Below are positions 44,871 through 54,611 of a stretch of DNA of 64,000 nucleotides, piece after piece. The notes beneath the pieces are model-generated. The model made no database searches. It saw only the letters and a list, made by a program, of their open reading frames with translations, and was not told where the DNA came from. This stretch comes from Lewinellaceae bacterium. GTDB lineage: Bacteria; Bacteroidota; Bacteroidia; Chitinophagales; Saprospiraceae. The DNA lies in the NCBI GenBank assembly GCA_020636025.1, contig JACJYQ010000003.1, positions 589,558 through 653,557 on the forward strand, given 5' to 3'. The stretch's first letter is position 1. Every line of letters begins with the position of its first letter. The position numbers and the translations under genes were made by a program.

Positions 44871-46107
44871 ATTCAAAATCATAGTTCTTAAGCTTAGGGG
44901 CTTTCCACCAGGTAAAGCCCACCACAGCCAGCGTCATCAACCCGCCGAAAACAACGGCGGGCACGGTGCCCATAAGGCCTGCAGTAATGCCGCTTTCAAA
45001 GGCTCCCAGTTCGTTTGAGGAGGTGATGAAAATGCTGTTGACGGAGGATACCCGGCCTTTCATGCGGTCGGGTGTTTGAAATTGTATCAGGGCGGCTCTG
45101 ATGAAAACACTGACTTCGTCAAACATACCGGCGACTACCAGAATTACGAAAGAGAGGTAAAAATTGGTACTCAGGCCAAATCCAATGATGCAAAGCCCGA
45201 AGCCGGCAACGCAGGCCAGCATGATCTTACCAGCGGATTTTCCAAGTGGTTTATGCGCCAGAAACAAAGCCATGGTGATGGCACCTATTGACATGCCGGC
45301 TCTGAGAATACCGGCGCCTTCCGGTCCTACATGTAAGATGTCTTTGGCGAAAACAGGAAGCAATGCCACGGCACCGCCAAAGAAAACCGCGAAAAGATCC
45401 AACGCAATGGCTGAGATAATTAATTGACTTCCAAAGGCAAAGCGAAGGCCTTCCTGTATGCGTTTGATGGCAGGTTCTTTCAAATTGCCTTCCGGAACGG
45501 GTCTGGGTGTGATTTGAAGTACAAAAAGCAGTCCGGCTACGCATAATACGCTCATCAGTCCGAAAGTAGCTTCCACACCGGCAAAACCGTACACCAGCCC
45601 ACCGACGCCAAGCCCTGTGATGCTGGCTACTTCCCAGGTACTGCTGTTCCAGGTGATGGCATTTTGCAGTCTTTCTTTATCTACCAACTGTGGCAAAAAG
45701 GCAAAGTTGAGTGGACTGAAAAATCCTCTGGCGATCCCGGTGAAAAATATGATGCTGTAAATGGAGAAGAGTAGGGTAGACTGCGAAATGGAGTCACTAA
45801 TTGAGGCTACCGTGAAAAGTGAAATTGAACAAAGCAACAACAGGGAAATGCAAGCCACTAGCAAATTTCGGCGATTGTACTTGTCGGCCATGTGACCTGC
45901 CCATAAACTGATACCAATGGCCGGTAATGCTTCGGTTAGACCAATAAAACCCAGCATCATGGGGTTTTCAGTAAGCTCATATATATAATACCCTACGGAA
46001 ACAGACATGATCTGGGTGCATAATGTCGTCATAAGGCGCATGCCCAGAAGCATCCGGAAATCGGGAATTCTTATTGCAGCGTATGCGTCTTTCTTTGTGG
46101 TTGACAT
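44869..46107 (-). CDS. MFS transporter (EntS-like MFS_3 type)
   Basis: 412 residues, about 12 membrane segments. The start FRMLLGMRLMTTLCTQIMSV, the loop GHMADKYNRRNLLVACIS (MFS motif A) and PSRP-type loops (PRPVPEGNLKEPAIKRIQEG) match the EntS/MFS_3 branch of exporters. Substrate unknown; siderophore or drug export is known for relatives. It converges with gcvH. Confidence 0.88.
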   Translation of the reverse strand: MSTTKKDAYAAIRIPDFRMLLGMRLMTTLCTQIMSVSVGYYIYELTENPMMLGFIGLTEALPAIGISLWAGHMADKYNRRNLLVACISLLLLCSISLFTVASISDSISQSTLLFSIYSIIFFTGIARGFFSPLNFAFLPQLVDKERLQNAITWNSSTWEVASITGLGVGGLVYGFAGVEATFGLMSVLCVAGLLFVLQITPRPVPEGNLKEPAIKRIQEGLRFAFGSQLIISAIALDLFAVFFGGAVALLPVFAKDILHVGPEGAGILRAGMSIGAITMALFLAHKPLGKSAGKIMLACVAGFGLCIIGFGLSTNFYLSFVILVVAGMFDEVSVFIRAALIQFQTPDRMKGRVSSVNSIFITSSNELGAFESGITAGLMGTVPAVVFGGLMTLAVVGFTWWKAPKLKNYDFE

Positions 46108-46144
46108 ATTTGCTTGTCTGATTCTGTGTTAATGCGGCTTTTTT

Positions 46145-46242
46145 ATTTCTCGCAGATTCTATACAGATTTGTTGCGCAGATTTCACACAGATTTTCCGTG
46201 AAGAATCTGTGAATTTAATCTGCTTGAAATCTGCGAGAAATA
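46145..46242. repeat. Inverted repeat of GCAGATTTCACACAGATTT words
   Basis: Outer arms ATTTCTCGCAGATT (46145) and AAATCTGCGAGAAAT (right end) are complementary. Inner words CAGATTT and AATCTG repeat several times. It sits in the divergent gap between the MFS and serine ammonia-lyase genes. Confidence 0.75.
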
Positions 46243-46365
46243 TGTAGCAATCGAATTACCCGTATTTTTATTTGACACAAAAGAACAAAACAGAATAGAG
46301 CCTTTTCCATATTTTGCAGCCCAAATTAAAAACCATTGGGAAAGCATCGTTTTTCCCTTGATTAT

Positions 46366-47772
46366 ATGGAACGGATCTCTGTTTTTGACATTTTTAAAAT
46401 TGGTATTGGGCCAAGTAGCTCTCACACCATGGGCCCCTGGCGCGCTGCCCAGCGATTCACCCGCGAAATCGATGTGGAGCAAGTGGGCGCAGTACTGGTA
46501 GAACTGTATGGCTCCCTTGCCAAAACAGGAAAAGGCCACGGTACGGATCTGGCTGTTCTCTTGGGTCTTAACGGAGATGACCCCGTAACAATTCCCGTGG
46601 AGGCGGTTTCTGAGAATATTCAGAAGATTGAATCGACAAAAACGATCATGCTGGCAGGGAAAAAGCATCTTGAATTTGACCCTGATGTAGACATTGTTTT
46701 TCAATACGACCAGACCCTGGATTATCATGCCAATGGAATGACTTTCAGGGCTTTTTACCTGGATGGAACCGGTGTTAGCCAAACCTATTATTCTGTGGGA
46801 GGCGGTTTTGTGGTAAAAGAAGGGGAAGAGAATAAATTCAGCGATACGGTGCTGCCTTGTCCGATTGACCGCGGCGCGGATCTTAGAAAATGGTGCAATG
46901 AACAGGGAAAGAGCATCTCTGAAATAGTAATGCAAAATGAACTTTGCTGGCGTTCGGAAGAAAAAGTGATTGAAGACCTGAACGCGATTTGGGAAGTAAT
47001 GAAACAGTGCATTTACAAAGGTTGCCACACCGATGGTATTCTTCCGGGCGGACTGAATGTTGAGCGCAGAGCCGCTGCTATTAACCGAAAGCTGCTGAGT
47101 AACAAGCCTTACCGTGACATCAACGACTGGATCAGGCAGATCAGCCGTGGAACCCTGCCATTTCACGGTATTTTAAAATGGGTAAGCTGTTTTGCATTGG
47201 CGGTAAACGAAGAAAACGCCGCCTTCAGCCGTGTGGTGACTGCCCCTACCAACGGAGCAGCCGGTGTCATCCCGGCAGTACTGATGTACCATGTTTGTTT
47301 TAGCGAAAATTTCATGGAAGGCGACATCGCAAAATTCCTGCTCACAGCCGGTGAATTTGGAAGTCTGTTTAAGAAAGGTGCCACCATTTCCGCCGCCATG
47401 GGTGGGTGTCAGGCAGAAATTGGAGTATCCTCAGCGATGGCGGCGGGTGCTTTGACCGAGTGTTTGGGTGGAACCTATGAGCAGGCAATTATGGCAGCAG
47501 AAATAGCCATGGAACATCATTTGGGTCTTACCTGCGACCCCATTGGAGGCTTGGTTCAGGTGCCCTGTATAGAGCGGAATACCATGGGCGCCATCAAGGC
47601 CATTACAGCTTCCCAAATAGCCCTGGAGAGCGATCCCTCAAAAGCAAAAGTAAGCCTTGATGCCGTGATCAAAACCATGAAAGAAACGGCAGAAGATATG
47701 AGCCACAAATACAAAGAAACCGCTGATGGAGGGCTTGCCGTAAACATACCAGTTAATGTGGTTGAATGCTAA
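46366..47772 (+). CDS. sdaA: L-serine ammonia-lyase, iron-sulfur type
   Basis: About 468 residues from the ATG at 46366 (MERISVFDIFKIGIGPSSSH); a TTG at 46336 is the far end of the frame. It is a single chain with beta and alpha parts fused. The beta part opens with FKIGIGPSSSHTMGPWRAAQ; the alpha part holds ATISAAMGGCQAEIGVSSAM and LTCDPIGGLVQVPCIERN, which supply the 4Fe-4S cysteines. It deaminates serine to pyruvate and ammonia. Confidence 0.95.
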   Translation: MERISVFDIFKIGIGPSSSHTMGPWRAAQRFTREIDVEQVGAVLVELYGSLAKTGKGHGTDLAVLLGLNGDDPVTIPVEAVSENIQKIESTKTIMLAGKKHLEFDPDVDIVFQYDQTLDYHANGMTFRAFYLDGTGVSQTYYSVGGGFVVKEGEENKFSDTVLPCPIDRGADLRKWCNEQGKSISEIVMQNELCWRSEEKVIEDLNAIWEVMKQCIYKGCHTDGILPGGLNVERRAAAINRKLLSNKPYRDINDWIRQISRGTLPFHGILKWVSCFALAVNEENAAFSRVVTAPTNGAAGVIPAVLMYHVCFSENFMEGDIAKFLLTAGEFGSLFKKGATISAAMGGCQAEIGVSSAMAAGALTECLGGTYEQAIMAAEIAMEHHLGLTCDPIGGLVQVPCIERNTMGAIKAITASQIALESDPSKAKVSLDAVIKTMKETAEDMSHKYKETADGGLAVNIPVNVVEC

Positions 47773-47911
47773 CTTGCCTGCAAATACCTGATAAAGAGTA
47801 AGTTGGCCTTTTGTCTTCAAGCTGTCATAACCCTGTTTTCAGACCTTACGATTTTTTGTTATGGTATGAATATTGTTGAGTTACCATATCACTCAACATG
47901 ATCTTCCTCAC

Positions 47912-48559
47912 ATGCGCCAGCTCGATGTGCTTGTTGCCGACAACCACCCAATTTTTGCCCAGGGGCTTCAGACGGTTTTGTCCACCCCCGGTAAAGGCTT
48001 TTTGTTCAATGTCAAAGGCATTGCAAAATCGGGTACTGAGGTTACAGACATGCTTTACGAGAACAACCCGGACCTCTTGTTGCTGGATATGTCCCTGCTG
48101 AATTCAGAGGGACTTAAAAAACTCTCGGATGTAAAACGCAAATACGTAAACACCCGAATTCTGATCATGGCTGGCGCTGAAGAGCCAAACATTCTCAGAG
48201 ATGTATTCGACTCAGGTGCAGATGGATTTATGCTCAAGTCGGCCACCAAAGACGAATTGCTAACGCTGATCGAACAGGTTGTTGAAGGCAATACCTTCTG
48301 GCAAACCCACCAGTCAAATGGAAACCTCACTGAGGACGGCAATCCGGAACTTGCTTTTGCCAGAAAGTATGGACTAACCCGTCGCGAACTGGAAATATTA
48401 CAGTTGATTGGTGAAGCACTCGACAACCGGAAAATCGGAGACAGGTTGTACATCAGTCACCAGACTGTAAGTGTACACCGCAAAAATATCATGCGAAAAC
48501 TCGGCGTCAATTCTACGGCAAGTCTCATCAAGATCGCCTTCGAAAACCACCTGGTCTGA
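47912..48559 (+). CDS. NarL/LuxR-family response regulator
   Basis: About 215 residues from the ATG at 47912; the frame begins at a TTG at 47873. Receiver: VLVADNHPIFAQGL, phospho-acceptor Asp59 in DLLLLDMSLLNSEG, Lys in ADGFMLKSATKDEL. The C-terminal HTH is LTRRELEILQLIGEALDNRK, YISHQTVSVHRKNIMRKLGV. No kinase gene adjoins it, so its signal is unknown. Confidence 0.9.
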   Translation: MRQLDVLVADNHPIFAQGLQTVLSTPGKGFLFNVKGIAKSGTEVTDMLYENNPDLLLLDMSLLNSEGLKKLSDVKRKYVNTRILIMAGAEEPNILRDVFDSGADGFMLKSATKDELLTLIEQVVEGNTFWQTHQSNGNLTEDGNPELAFARKYGLTRRELEILQLIGEALDNRKIGDRLYISHQTVSVHRKNIMRKLGVNSTASLIKIAFENHLV

Positions 48560-49116
48560 AGCTGAAGTTTGCCACGAAAAGCCCGGTTCATTATCAATAT
48601 CATCATGCTTTTTTAAAGCCCCTCTAAGGGGCAAACCCCAAATAGCCCCGAATGAATGCGGGGCCTTGTAATTTCCGTTAGCCTCATCCCCGAACAAGGG
48701 TTGAATGTGAAATTTGGTGAGGTTGTTCAACCTTTCATTATGGTTATTTTTTACTCAATGCATCATCGCACATTTCATTCAAGTCCATTCTTGTATTCAA
48801 ACGCTTCCACTTTACTATTTTTCTGTTAACACGTTATTTAAATTTGGGAAGGTATAATACCAATTTTAGGGTAAAATGACCGTTTTTCCTCGATTTTTCA
48901 AGTATTAGCTAATTATCACATTTGCTAATTACCACATTTCCCAAACACAGGCATGGTTTTTGGATTACTGTTAAATGCCGCCAAATGGCGTGGAGATTGC
49001 AAAAAGAATTTAAAGTAAATTATCATACGATTTATATCTTTGCTTCTCCCGTATCCGGTTCGGTCCGGAAAAATTTAATTTGGCTCAAATCCTGAATTTT
49101 TCACGCGAATAATCTT
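48560..49116. other. Intergenic region before the large surface protein
   Basis: 557 bp without a gene. REP-like hairpins: GCCCCTCTAAGGGGC (48618-48632) and GCCCCGAATGAATGCGGGGC (about 48646-48665). A half-element of TTAGCTAATTATCACATTTG words lies at 48907-48948. TATCTTTG at 49035-49042 is a plausible -7 box for the next gene. Confidence 0.5.
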
Positions 49117-52100
49117 ATGAATAAGAACATTCACACCCTGTATTTAAAATTTGTAATTGGCTTTTTGTTTTCAGGTCTTTTCCTGATTTCCCAAAAAACA
49201 TCAGCACAATGTTATCTCACCTGCAATGATCTTGTGCAGGTTTCCCTCGATCAAAATTGCGAAGCTGAAATTATGCCCGACGATATCCTGGAAGGGAATG
49301 GTTGTCCGAATGGCAATCTTCAGGTTCAGGCAAAGATCAATGGTGTTTGGGTGCCGGCAAGCGGCAACTTTGTGGCCGATGCTGACAACATCAACCAAAC
49401 CCTTCAAGTACGTGTAAGAGATCTGAATACCAGCAATGCCTGCGGTGGTCAGATTCACGTTGAAGACAAATGGAATCCTTCTGTTACGTGCTCAGATGTT
49501 TTTATAAACTGCGCAGTAACCAACTACGATCCAGCGTATCTGCAGGACGTATTGGATATCGAAGAAGCCTATCCGGATGTTGTAGAAAACTGTACTGCTT
49601 ATACACTTACTCACATCGATTCCTATTTTGACGTGCCATGCAATGGTTCCATTAACGGTATTTCAGAAATAAGTGCTTATGTTATTCGGAAGTGGACTGC
49701 TGTTGATGCAAGCGGCAACTCTGCTACTTGCAACCAATACATATACTTTGAGCGCAAACACGCGTTCGATCTGGTGCTTCCGGCAAACGTAACAGTTGAT
49801 TGCGAAAACCCGGTGACCGATCCAAACACAACAGGTGTTCCTCATGTGTTTGAATTTGGACAAGAATATCCGATCTGGCCAAGCAGTGCAAGTTGCGAAC
49901 TCACGGCCACATATGAAGATCAGATCCTGACCATTTGTGATGGTACCTACAAAATTTTGAGAACCTGGACCATTCTTGACTGGTGTCTGCCAAATGGCGG
50001 CTCCAATCCGGTATTTTATGTTCAGATAATCAAAGTAGAAGATACAACCGGTCCGATCGTAGACTGCCCTGAAAATATTACCGTAGGTACAAATCCTAAT
50101 GACTGTCAGCGTGATTACGATTTGCCAGACATCATTGTTTCCGACAACTGCTCCCGTTTGAAATCTTTTGAAGCACAATGGGATGATTACAATGGCATTG
50201 GTCATTCTCGCTTTGGCTCGTTCAGCAATTTCCCTGGGAACAACCTGTGGGATCGCGATACACTCGCTGTGATGGGATATGCCGACAATCTTGGAATTGG
50301 CAACAACCTGATCACCTATATTATTACGGACGACTGCGGCAATACTACAGTTTGTCAGTTTACGGTAACGGTACAGGATGATGTGCCTCCTACTGCAGCT
50401 TGTGATCAGACAACAACCATAGCCATCGGACCTGATGATCCGAATGACTGCTATGTTCCTTCAGCCAATGGCTGCGATTATCCCGGAGTAACTTATGTAA
50501 AGGCCTCCACCTTCGATGACGGATCTTATGATGAGTGTGGTGGTATCAAATTTACCATACGCAGAATGCCACCTTATTCAGATTGCATTTTGGCGCTGAA
50601 TAACGTGAACGGTCACCCTGATTGTGATGATTTCTTTCCCGACAGCCCAAGCGAATTTGAGCGGGCCATTATGGAAGGAGATTCCATCAAATTTTACTGC
50701 TGCGAAGTAGGTACCACTCAAACGGTGATTCTCCGCGTTTATCAGCTCGAGCTTGATGGCAGTCTTTCCATTGGTTGGGACGGTGAACCCATTTACAATG
50801 AGTGTATGATCCAGGTAGAAGTTCAGGACAAATTAAAACCTGAATGTACACCTCCTGCTCCTGTAACTGTAACCTGTGAGAATTTTGACCCAAGCCTCTG
50901 GGCTTACGGCAAAGCCTTTGTTAAGGATAACTGCTGTCTGGATTCTACCAAAGTATACCAGGGACAAAAAGGTCTGACACATACCGTGAATTATTCTCAG
51001 TTTGACACGCTTTGTAATAAAGGAACTCTTGTACGCACATTCCGCGCTTTCGATTGTCATGGATTCTCCAGCCAGTGTACTCAAAGAATCGTGGTTAACT
51101 ACGAACAAGATTACTTCGTGAAATTCCCGAATGATGTGATTGTAACTGTTTGCGATGGTACCGGTAATTATGGAGAGCCTACTTTCTTTGGCAAAGACTG
51201 CGAATTATTGGGTGTTTCACACAGCGATGAAGTATTCACCGTTGTACCCGACGCCTGCTTTAAAATAGAACGCACCTGGAAGATCATCAACTGGTGTACG
51301 TATGATCCGGCCGGACAGTGCATCAATGTGCCAAACCCGAATCCGAATTCCATAAGCAACCACCCGTCTAATTTGCCGGGCCCGATTGTTTCTCCAATTC
51401 AAACAAGTGGAGATCCCTGGAAATCTACCATTGTGAAGATTCACCCTGGTGATCCACAATCTACCAACTACAGCATTTACTACGATCCAAATGCCAACTG
51501 CTATACTTATAAGCAGATCATCAAGATCATCGATACTCAGGCTCCGGAAATTCAATGTCCGCAAAGTCCTGTAACTATTTGCGATGTAACCAGCAATGAT
51601 GCGGCGCTTTGGAATGCTTCCTACTGGTGGGACAATGTAACAGGTTCTCACGATCTGTGTGAAGCCCCCGCCGATATCTGCATTACCGCTACAGATCTTT
51701 GCTCCGGTTCAAACATCAACATCGAATACCTGCTCTTCCTGGATTTGGATGGCGATGGCTCGATGGAAACCATGGTGAACAGTACCCAGCTGGGCTCACA
51801 GCCTGGTGGTCTTGGATGGAACAATGTATTGTATGGCAATGTAAATGGTGCCGGCACTTCGCGCCAGTTTGATTTCCGCAATGTGCCAACCAACCAGAAA
51901 TGGGGCTTTGCCATTCAGGAAACTACCAGTGGAACTGATAAGACTGCATGTGTGAAATTTAACACTGCACAGTCTCAAAATACTTTTGTTACGCCACAAC
52001 TGCCTTACGGCAAGCACAAGATCAAGTGGATTGTGTCTGATGGTTGTGGCAATGAAAAAGTTTGTGAATACGACATCATCATCAAGGATTGCAAAGCGCC

Positions 52101-53655
52101 TACCGTAGTTTGTCTGAATGGCCTCAGCGTCAACATCATGCCAACGGGTATGATTACGCTTTGGGCTTCTGATTTCCTTCAGTATTCCGATGATAACTGT
52201 ACGCCAAGCAACCTGATCAAGTTTGGTATTCGCAAGAGCGGTACCGGCACAGGATTCCCGGTTGATGCACAGGGCAACCCGATCACCAGTGTAACCTTTG
52301 ACTGTACAGAATTGGGTACACAACCGGTTGAACTGTGGGCCATTGACCTGGCAGGAAACGCCGATTATTGTGAAACAACGGTACTGGTACAGGATAACAT
52401 CGGCTCCTGCGGATCTAACCCGGGTGTAGTGGTATCAGGTGCTTTGAAAACCGAAATGCAACAAGGCGTTGAAGAAGCAGAAGTACTGCTGACTGGCTCT
52501 CCTGGCAATGGCGCACCGGATGTATCAACCTTTGATATGTCAGACAATCTGGGAACATACTGGTTCATCAATTCTTTGCCTTACGGTTCCAACTTTACCC
52601 TGACTCCTGCCAAAGACGACAACCCGCTCAACGGTATTACTACCTACGATCTGGTGTTGATCTCCAAGCATATTTTGGGTATTGAGCCATTGGGAAGCCC
52701 TTACAAGATGATTGCAGCTGATGCAAATAAATCGAACTCCATCACTACGTTCGACATTGTTGAGATCCGCAAATTGATTCTGGGTATTTACCAGTCACTC
52801 CCAGGCAATGACTCCTGGAGATTTATCGACAACAGCTATGTGTTCCCGAACCCAAGCAATCCGTTCCAGGAAATGTTCCCGGAAAACAAGTCTGTAGCAG
52901 ATATGCAGGCCAATATGTTCGACGCCAACTTCACCGCCGTAAAAATTGGTGATGTAAACAATACAGTGGTGCCAAACTCCCTGCTTCAATCAGATGATCG
53001 CAGCGTAGGCACACTCTTGCTGGATGTTGCAGATCGCGATGTGAAAGCCGGTGAAAGCTTCGACCTGACATTCAAAACCTCAGAAGAGGTGGCTGCTTTC
53101 CAGCTTACCCTAAATCTGGATGGACTATCAGTTGTTGAGATTCAGGAAAATGACAAAGTAAGCGCTAACAACTTTGGTGTGTTCAACGATGCACTTACAG
53201 TGTCTTTGGATGCCGCTAATGACTTCACTGTCAACGTGGTAGCGAACAAATCAGGCAAATTGAGCGATATGCTCTCTGTGTCGAACCGCATTACCAAAGC
53301 CCAGGCATATAAGTCACTTGGAAATTTGGACGAAGTTGCCAACTGGGATGTGGCCCTGAGGTTTAATGGTACTAACGGTTCCTTTGTATCAGGTACCGGT
53401 TACGAGCTGTTGCAGAACGTTCCGAACCCTGTTCAGGGACTTACAAATATCTCCTTCAACCTGCCGGCTTCTATGGAAGCGACACTCACCATTTCGAATG
53501 CGGATGGCAGGGTGCTGAAAACACTTAGCGGCTCGTATGAAAAGGGTTTGAACACAGTAACAATACATCGTGCCGAGTTGGATGCAGGGGTGCTTTTCTA
53601 TACCTTGAATACAGCTGATTACAGTGCAACGAAGAAAATGATCATTGTGGAGTAA
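49117..53655 (+). CDS. Giant secreted protein: HYR-like modules, dockerin-type repeats, T9SS type A tail
   Basis: 1512 residues. Signal peptide ends SQKTSAQ. Residues about 120-1090 are Cys-rich Ig-like modules with HYR-style openings (DTTGPIVDCPENITV near 310, DDVPPTAACDQT near 421, DKLKPECTPPAPVTV near 571, DTQAPEIQCPQSP near 806, DCKAPTVVCLNGL near 990). About 1105-1165 is a carboxypeptidase-regulatory-like fold. About 1166-1227 holds two dockerin-type F-hands: DDNPLNGITTYDLVLISKHI and DANKSNSITTFDIVEIRKLI. A further beta module (about 1300-1415) precedes the type A T9SS domain (LLQNVPNPVQGLTNISFNLP to KKMIIVE). Predicted to be exported and surface-bound. It has a strong terminator. Confidence 0.9.
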   Translation: MNKNIHTLYLKFVIGFLFSGLFLISQKTSAQCYLTCNDLVQVSLDQNCEAEIMPDDILEGNGCPNGNLQVQAKINGVWVPASGNFVADADNINQTLQVRVRDLNTSNACGGQIHVEDKWNPSVTCSDVFINCAVTNYDPAYLQDVLDIEEAYPDVVENCTAYTLTHIDSYFDVPCNGSINGISEISAYVIRKWTAVDASGNSATCNQYIYFERKHAFDLVLPANVTVDCENPVTDPNTTGVPHVFEFGQEYPIWPSSASCELTATYEDQILTICDGTYKILRTWTILDWCLPNGGSNPVFYVQIIKVEDTTGPIVDCPENITVGTNPNDCQRDYDLPDIIVSDNCSRLKSFEAQWDDYNGIGHSRFGSFSNFPGNNLWDRDTLAVMGYADNLGIGNNLITYIITDDCGNTTVCQFTVTVQDDVPPTAACDQTTTIAIGPDDPNDCYVPSANGCDYPGVTYVKASTFDDGSYDECGGIKFTIRRMPPYSDCILALNNVNGHPDCDDFFPDSPSEFERAIMEGDSIKFYCCEVGTTQTVILRVYQLELDGSLSIGWDGEPIYNECMIQVEVQDKLKPECTPPAPVTVTCENFDPSLWAYGKAFVKDNCCLDSTKVYQGQKGLTHTVNYSQFDTLCNKGTLVRTFRAFDCHGFSSQCTQRIVVNYEQDYFVKFPNDVIVTVCDGTGNYGEPTFFGKDCELLGVSHSDEVFTVVPDACFKIERTWKIINWCTYDPAGQCINVPNPNPNSISNHPSNLPGPIVSPIQTSGDPWKSTIVKIHPGDPQSTNYSIYYDPNANCYTYKQIIKIIDTQAPEIQCPQSPVTICDVTSNDAALWNASYWWDNVTGSHDLCEAPADICITATDLCSGSNINIEYLLFLDLDGDGSMETMVNSTQLGSQPGGLGWNNVLYGNVNGAGTSRQFDFRNVPTNQKWGFAIQETTSGTDKTACVKFNTAQSQNTFVTPQLPYGKHKIKWIVSDGCGNEKVCEYDIIIKDCKAPTVVCLNGLSVNIMPTGMITLWASDFLQYSDDNCTPSNLIKFGIRKSGTGTGFPVDAQGNPITSVTFDCTELGTQPVELWAIDLAGNADYCETTVLVQDNIGSCGSNPGVVVSGALKTEMQQGVEEAEVLLTGSPGNGAPDVSTFDMSDNLGTYWFINSLPYGSNFTLTPAKDDNPLNGITTYDLVLISKHILGIEPLGSPYKMIAADANKSNSITTFDIVEIRKLILGIYQSLPGNDSWRFIDNSYVFPNPSNPFQEMFPENKSVADMQANMFDANFTAVKIGDVNNTVVPNSLLQSDDRSVGTLLLDVADRDVKAGESFDLTFKTSEEVAAFQLTLNLDGLSVVEIQENDKVSANNFGVFNDALTVSLDAANDFTVNVVANKSGKLSDMLSVSNRITKAQAYKSLGNLDEVANWDVALRFNGTNGSFVSGTGYELLQNVPNPVQGLTNISFNLPASMEATLTISNADGRVLKTLSGSYEKGLNTVTIHRAELDAGVLFYTLNTADYSATKKMIIVE

Positions 53656-53681
53656 ATAACCCACAGTTTATTTTGAATATG

Positions 53682-53719
53682 ATTGAGCCAGTCCGGATTC
53701 CGGGCTGGCTCAATTTTTT
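53682..53719 (+). terminator. Strong terminator after the giant surface protein
   Basis: Fifteen-base arms ATTGAGCCAGTCCGG / CCGGGCTGGCTCAAT with a 3-nt loop, followed by six T. It starts 27 bp after the stop codon. Confidence 0.93.
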
Positions 53720-53752
53720 ACCCGATTTCCGACGCGCTTGTGTCTTTTGACC

Positions 53753-54111
53753 TACGGTATGTATACACGTTAAAATAGTTGGTAATCAAGGTCATAACTC
53801 AGTTTCAGGCCCTTATTGATTAAATGAACAAATGAATACATGAACATATGATTGTCGAAGTTCGATTGATAAAATTGAAAACCGAAATTGAATTCCCAAA
53901 AACATGTTTGTTAAGTAACTATTGGGCTTTTGAAGGTGTAAGGCTGACTCTAAACAGCTAACATTTTATAGAAAAGGTCATCTCCAATTCAACATTCAGC
54001 ATTCATTTCGACAATCATATGTTCATGTATTCATTTGTTCATTTAATCTGAAACATCACCTATTTCTAAGGTAATATTTTGATTATCAAACAATTTTGTG
54101 TGCATACCGTA
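53753..54111. mobile_element. 359-bp MITE-like element with 13-bp target duplication
   Basis: GTGTCTTTTGACC occurs exactly at 53740-53752 and 54112-54124, directly flanking the element. The element ends are inverted: TACGGTATGTATACAC and GTGTGCATACCGTA. Nested inside is a perfect 42-bp inverted repeat (53818-53859 with 54007-54048) around a 147-nt centre. It encodes no protein. This is the layout of a non-autonomous transposon with target-site duplication. No transposase is in the window. Confidence 0.8.
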
Positions 54112-54124
54112 GTGTCTTTTGACC

Positions 54125-54611
54125 AAGTGCCGCGAATGAAGCCAAGTAAAGACATGCCGCAGCGCGGCAAAAGGTCATTAGAACCAGGTGCCAAATATTT
54201 TCAAGGTGCAGCGCACCTAAACAAAGGGTTGCATTTCGGGGTGTTGTGATGTAACCAAAATCCAGGTAAGAATCACCGGTAAATTTGTCTGGTAAACGAC
54301 CTTGAGGCCAAAGAACAGGTAGCCCTTGGTTAGAATAAGGTTTTTTAAAATTAAAAAATCTTGAAAAAAAATCGCCCGCTATCCTTGATTAATGCTGTTT
54401 TTCAGCCGTTTTTCAAAAAAATGAAAAAAAATAAGGGCTTTTTTAAAAGGCTTCAGATTTTTGGCCTGCTTTTTGAAATATTCATGGTATCTCTTTTAAT
54501 CCTCTGTTGAAAAACGGAATTCCCGTAGTCCTAATATTTTTTTAATCCTTAATAAGGGACTAATTCGCTGAACCCGGTTTTTTCCGGTGTAGGCACAACC
54601 AATTGTTTTCC
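54125..54611. other. A+T-rich leader region before the cohesin-like genes
   Basis: 487 bp without a gene. It holds a GGTGCAGCGCACC palindrome at about 54210 (third copy of the family at 4.8 kb) and a CCGCAGCGCGG hairpin near 54164. Long A/T runs follow (54330-54440), then a weak hairpin AGTCCTAATA / TAATAAGGGACT at about 54528-54561. No consensus promoter was recognised. Confidence 0.45.

Noticed and set aside
46183..47166. 327-codon minus-strand frame
   Set aside because: Antisense shadow of the serine ammonia-lyase gene, whose motifs are complete.
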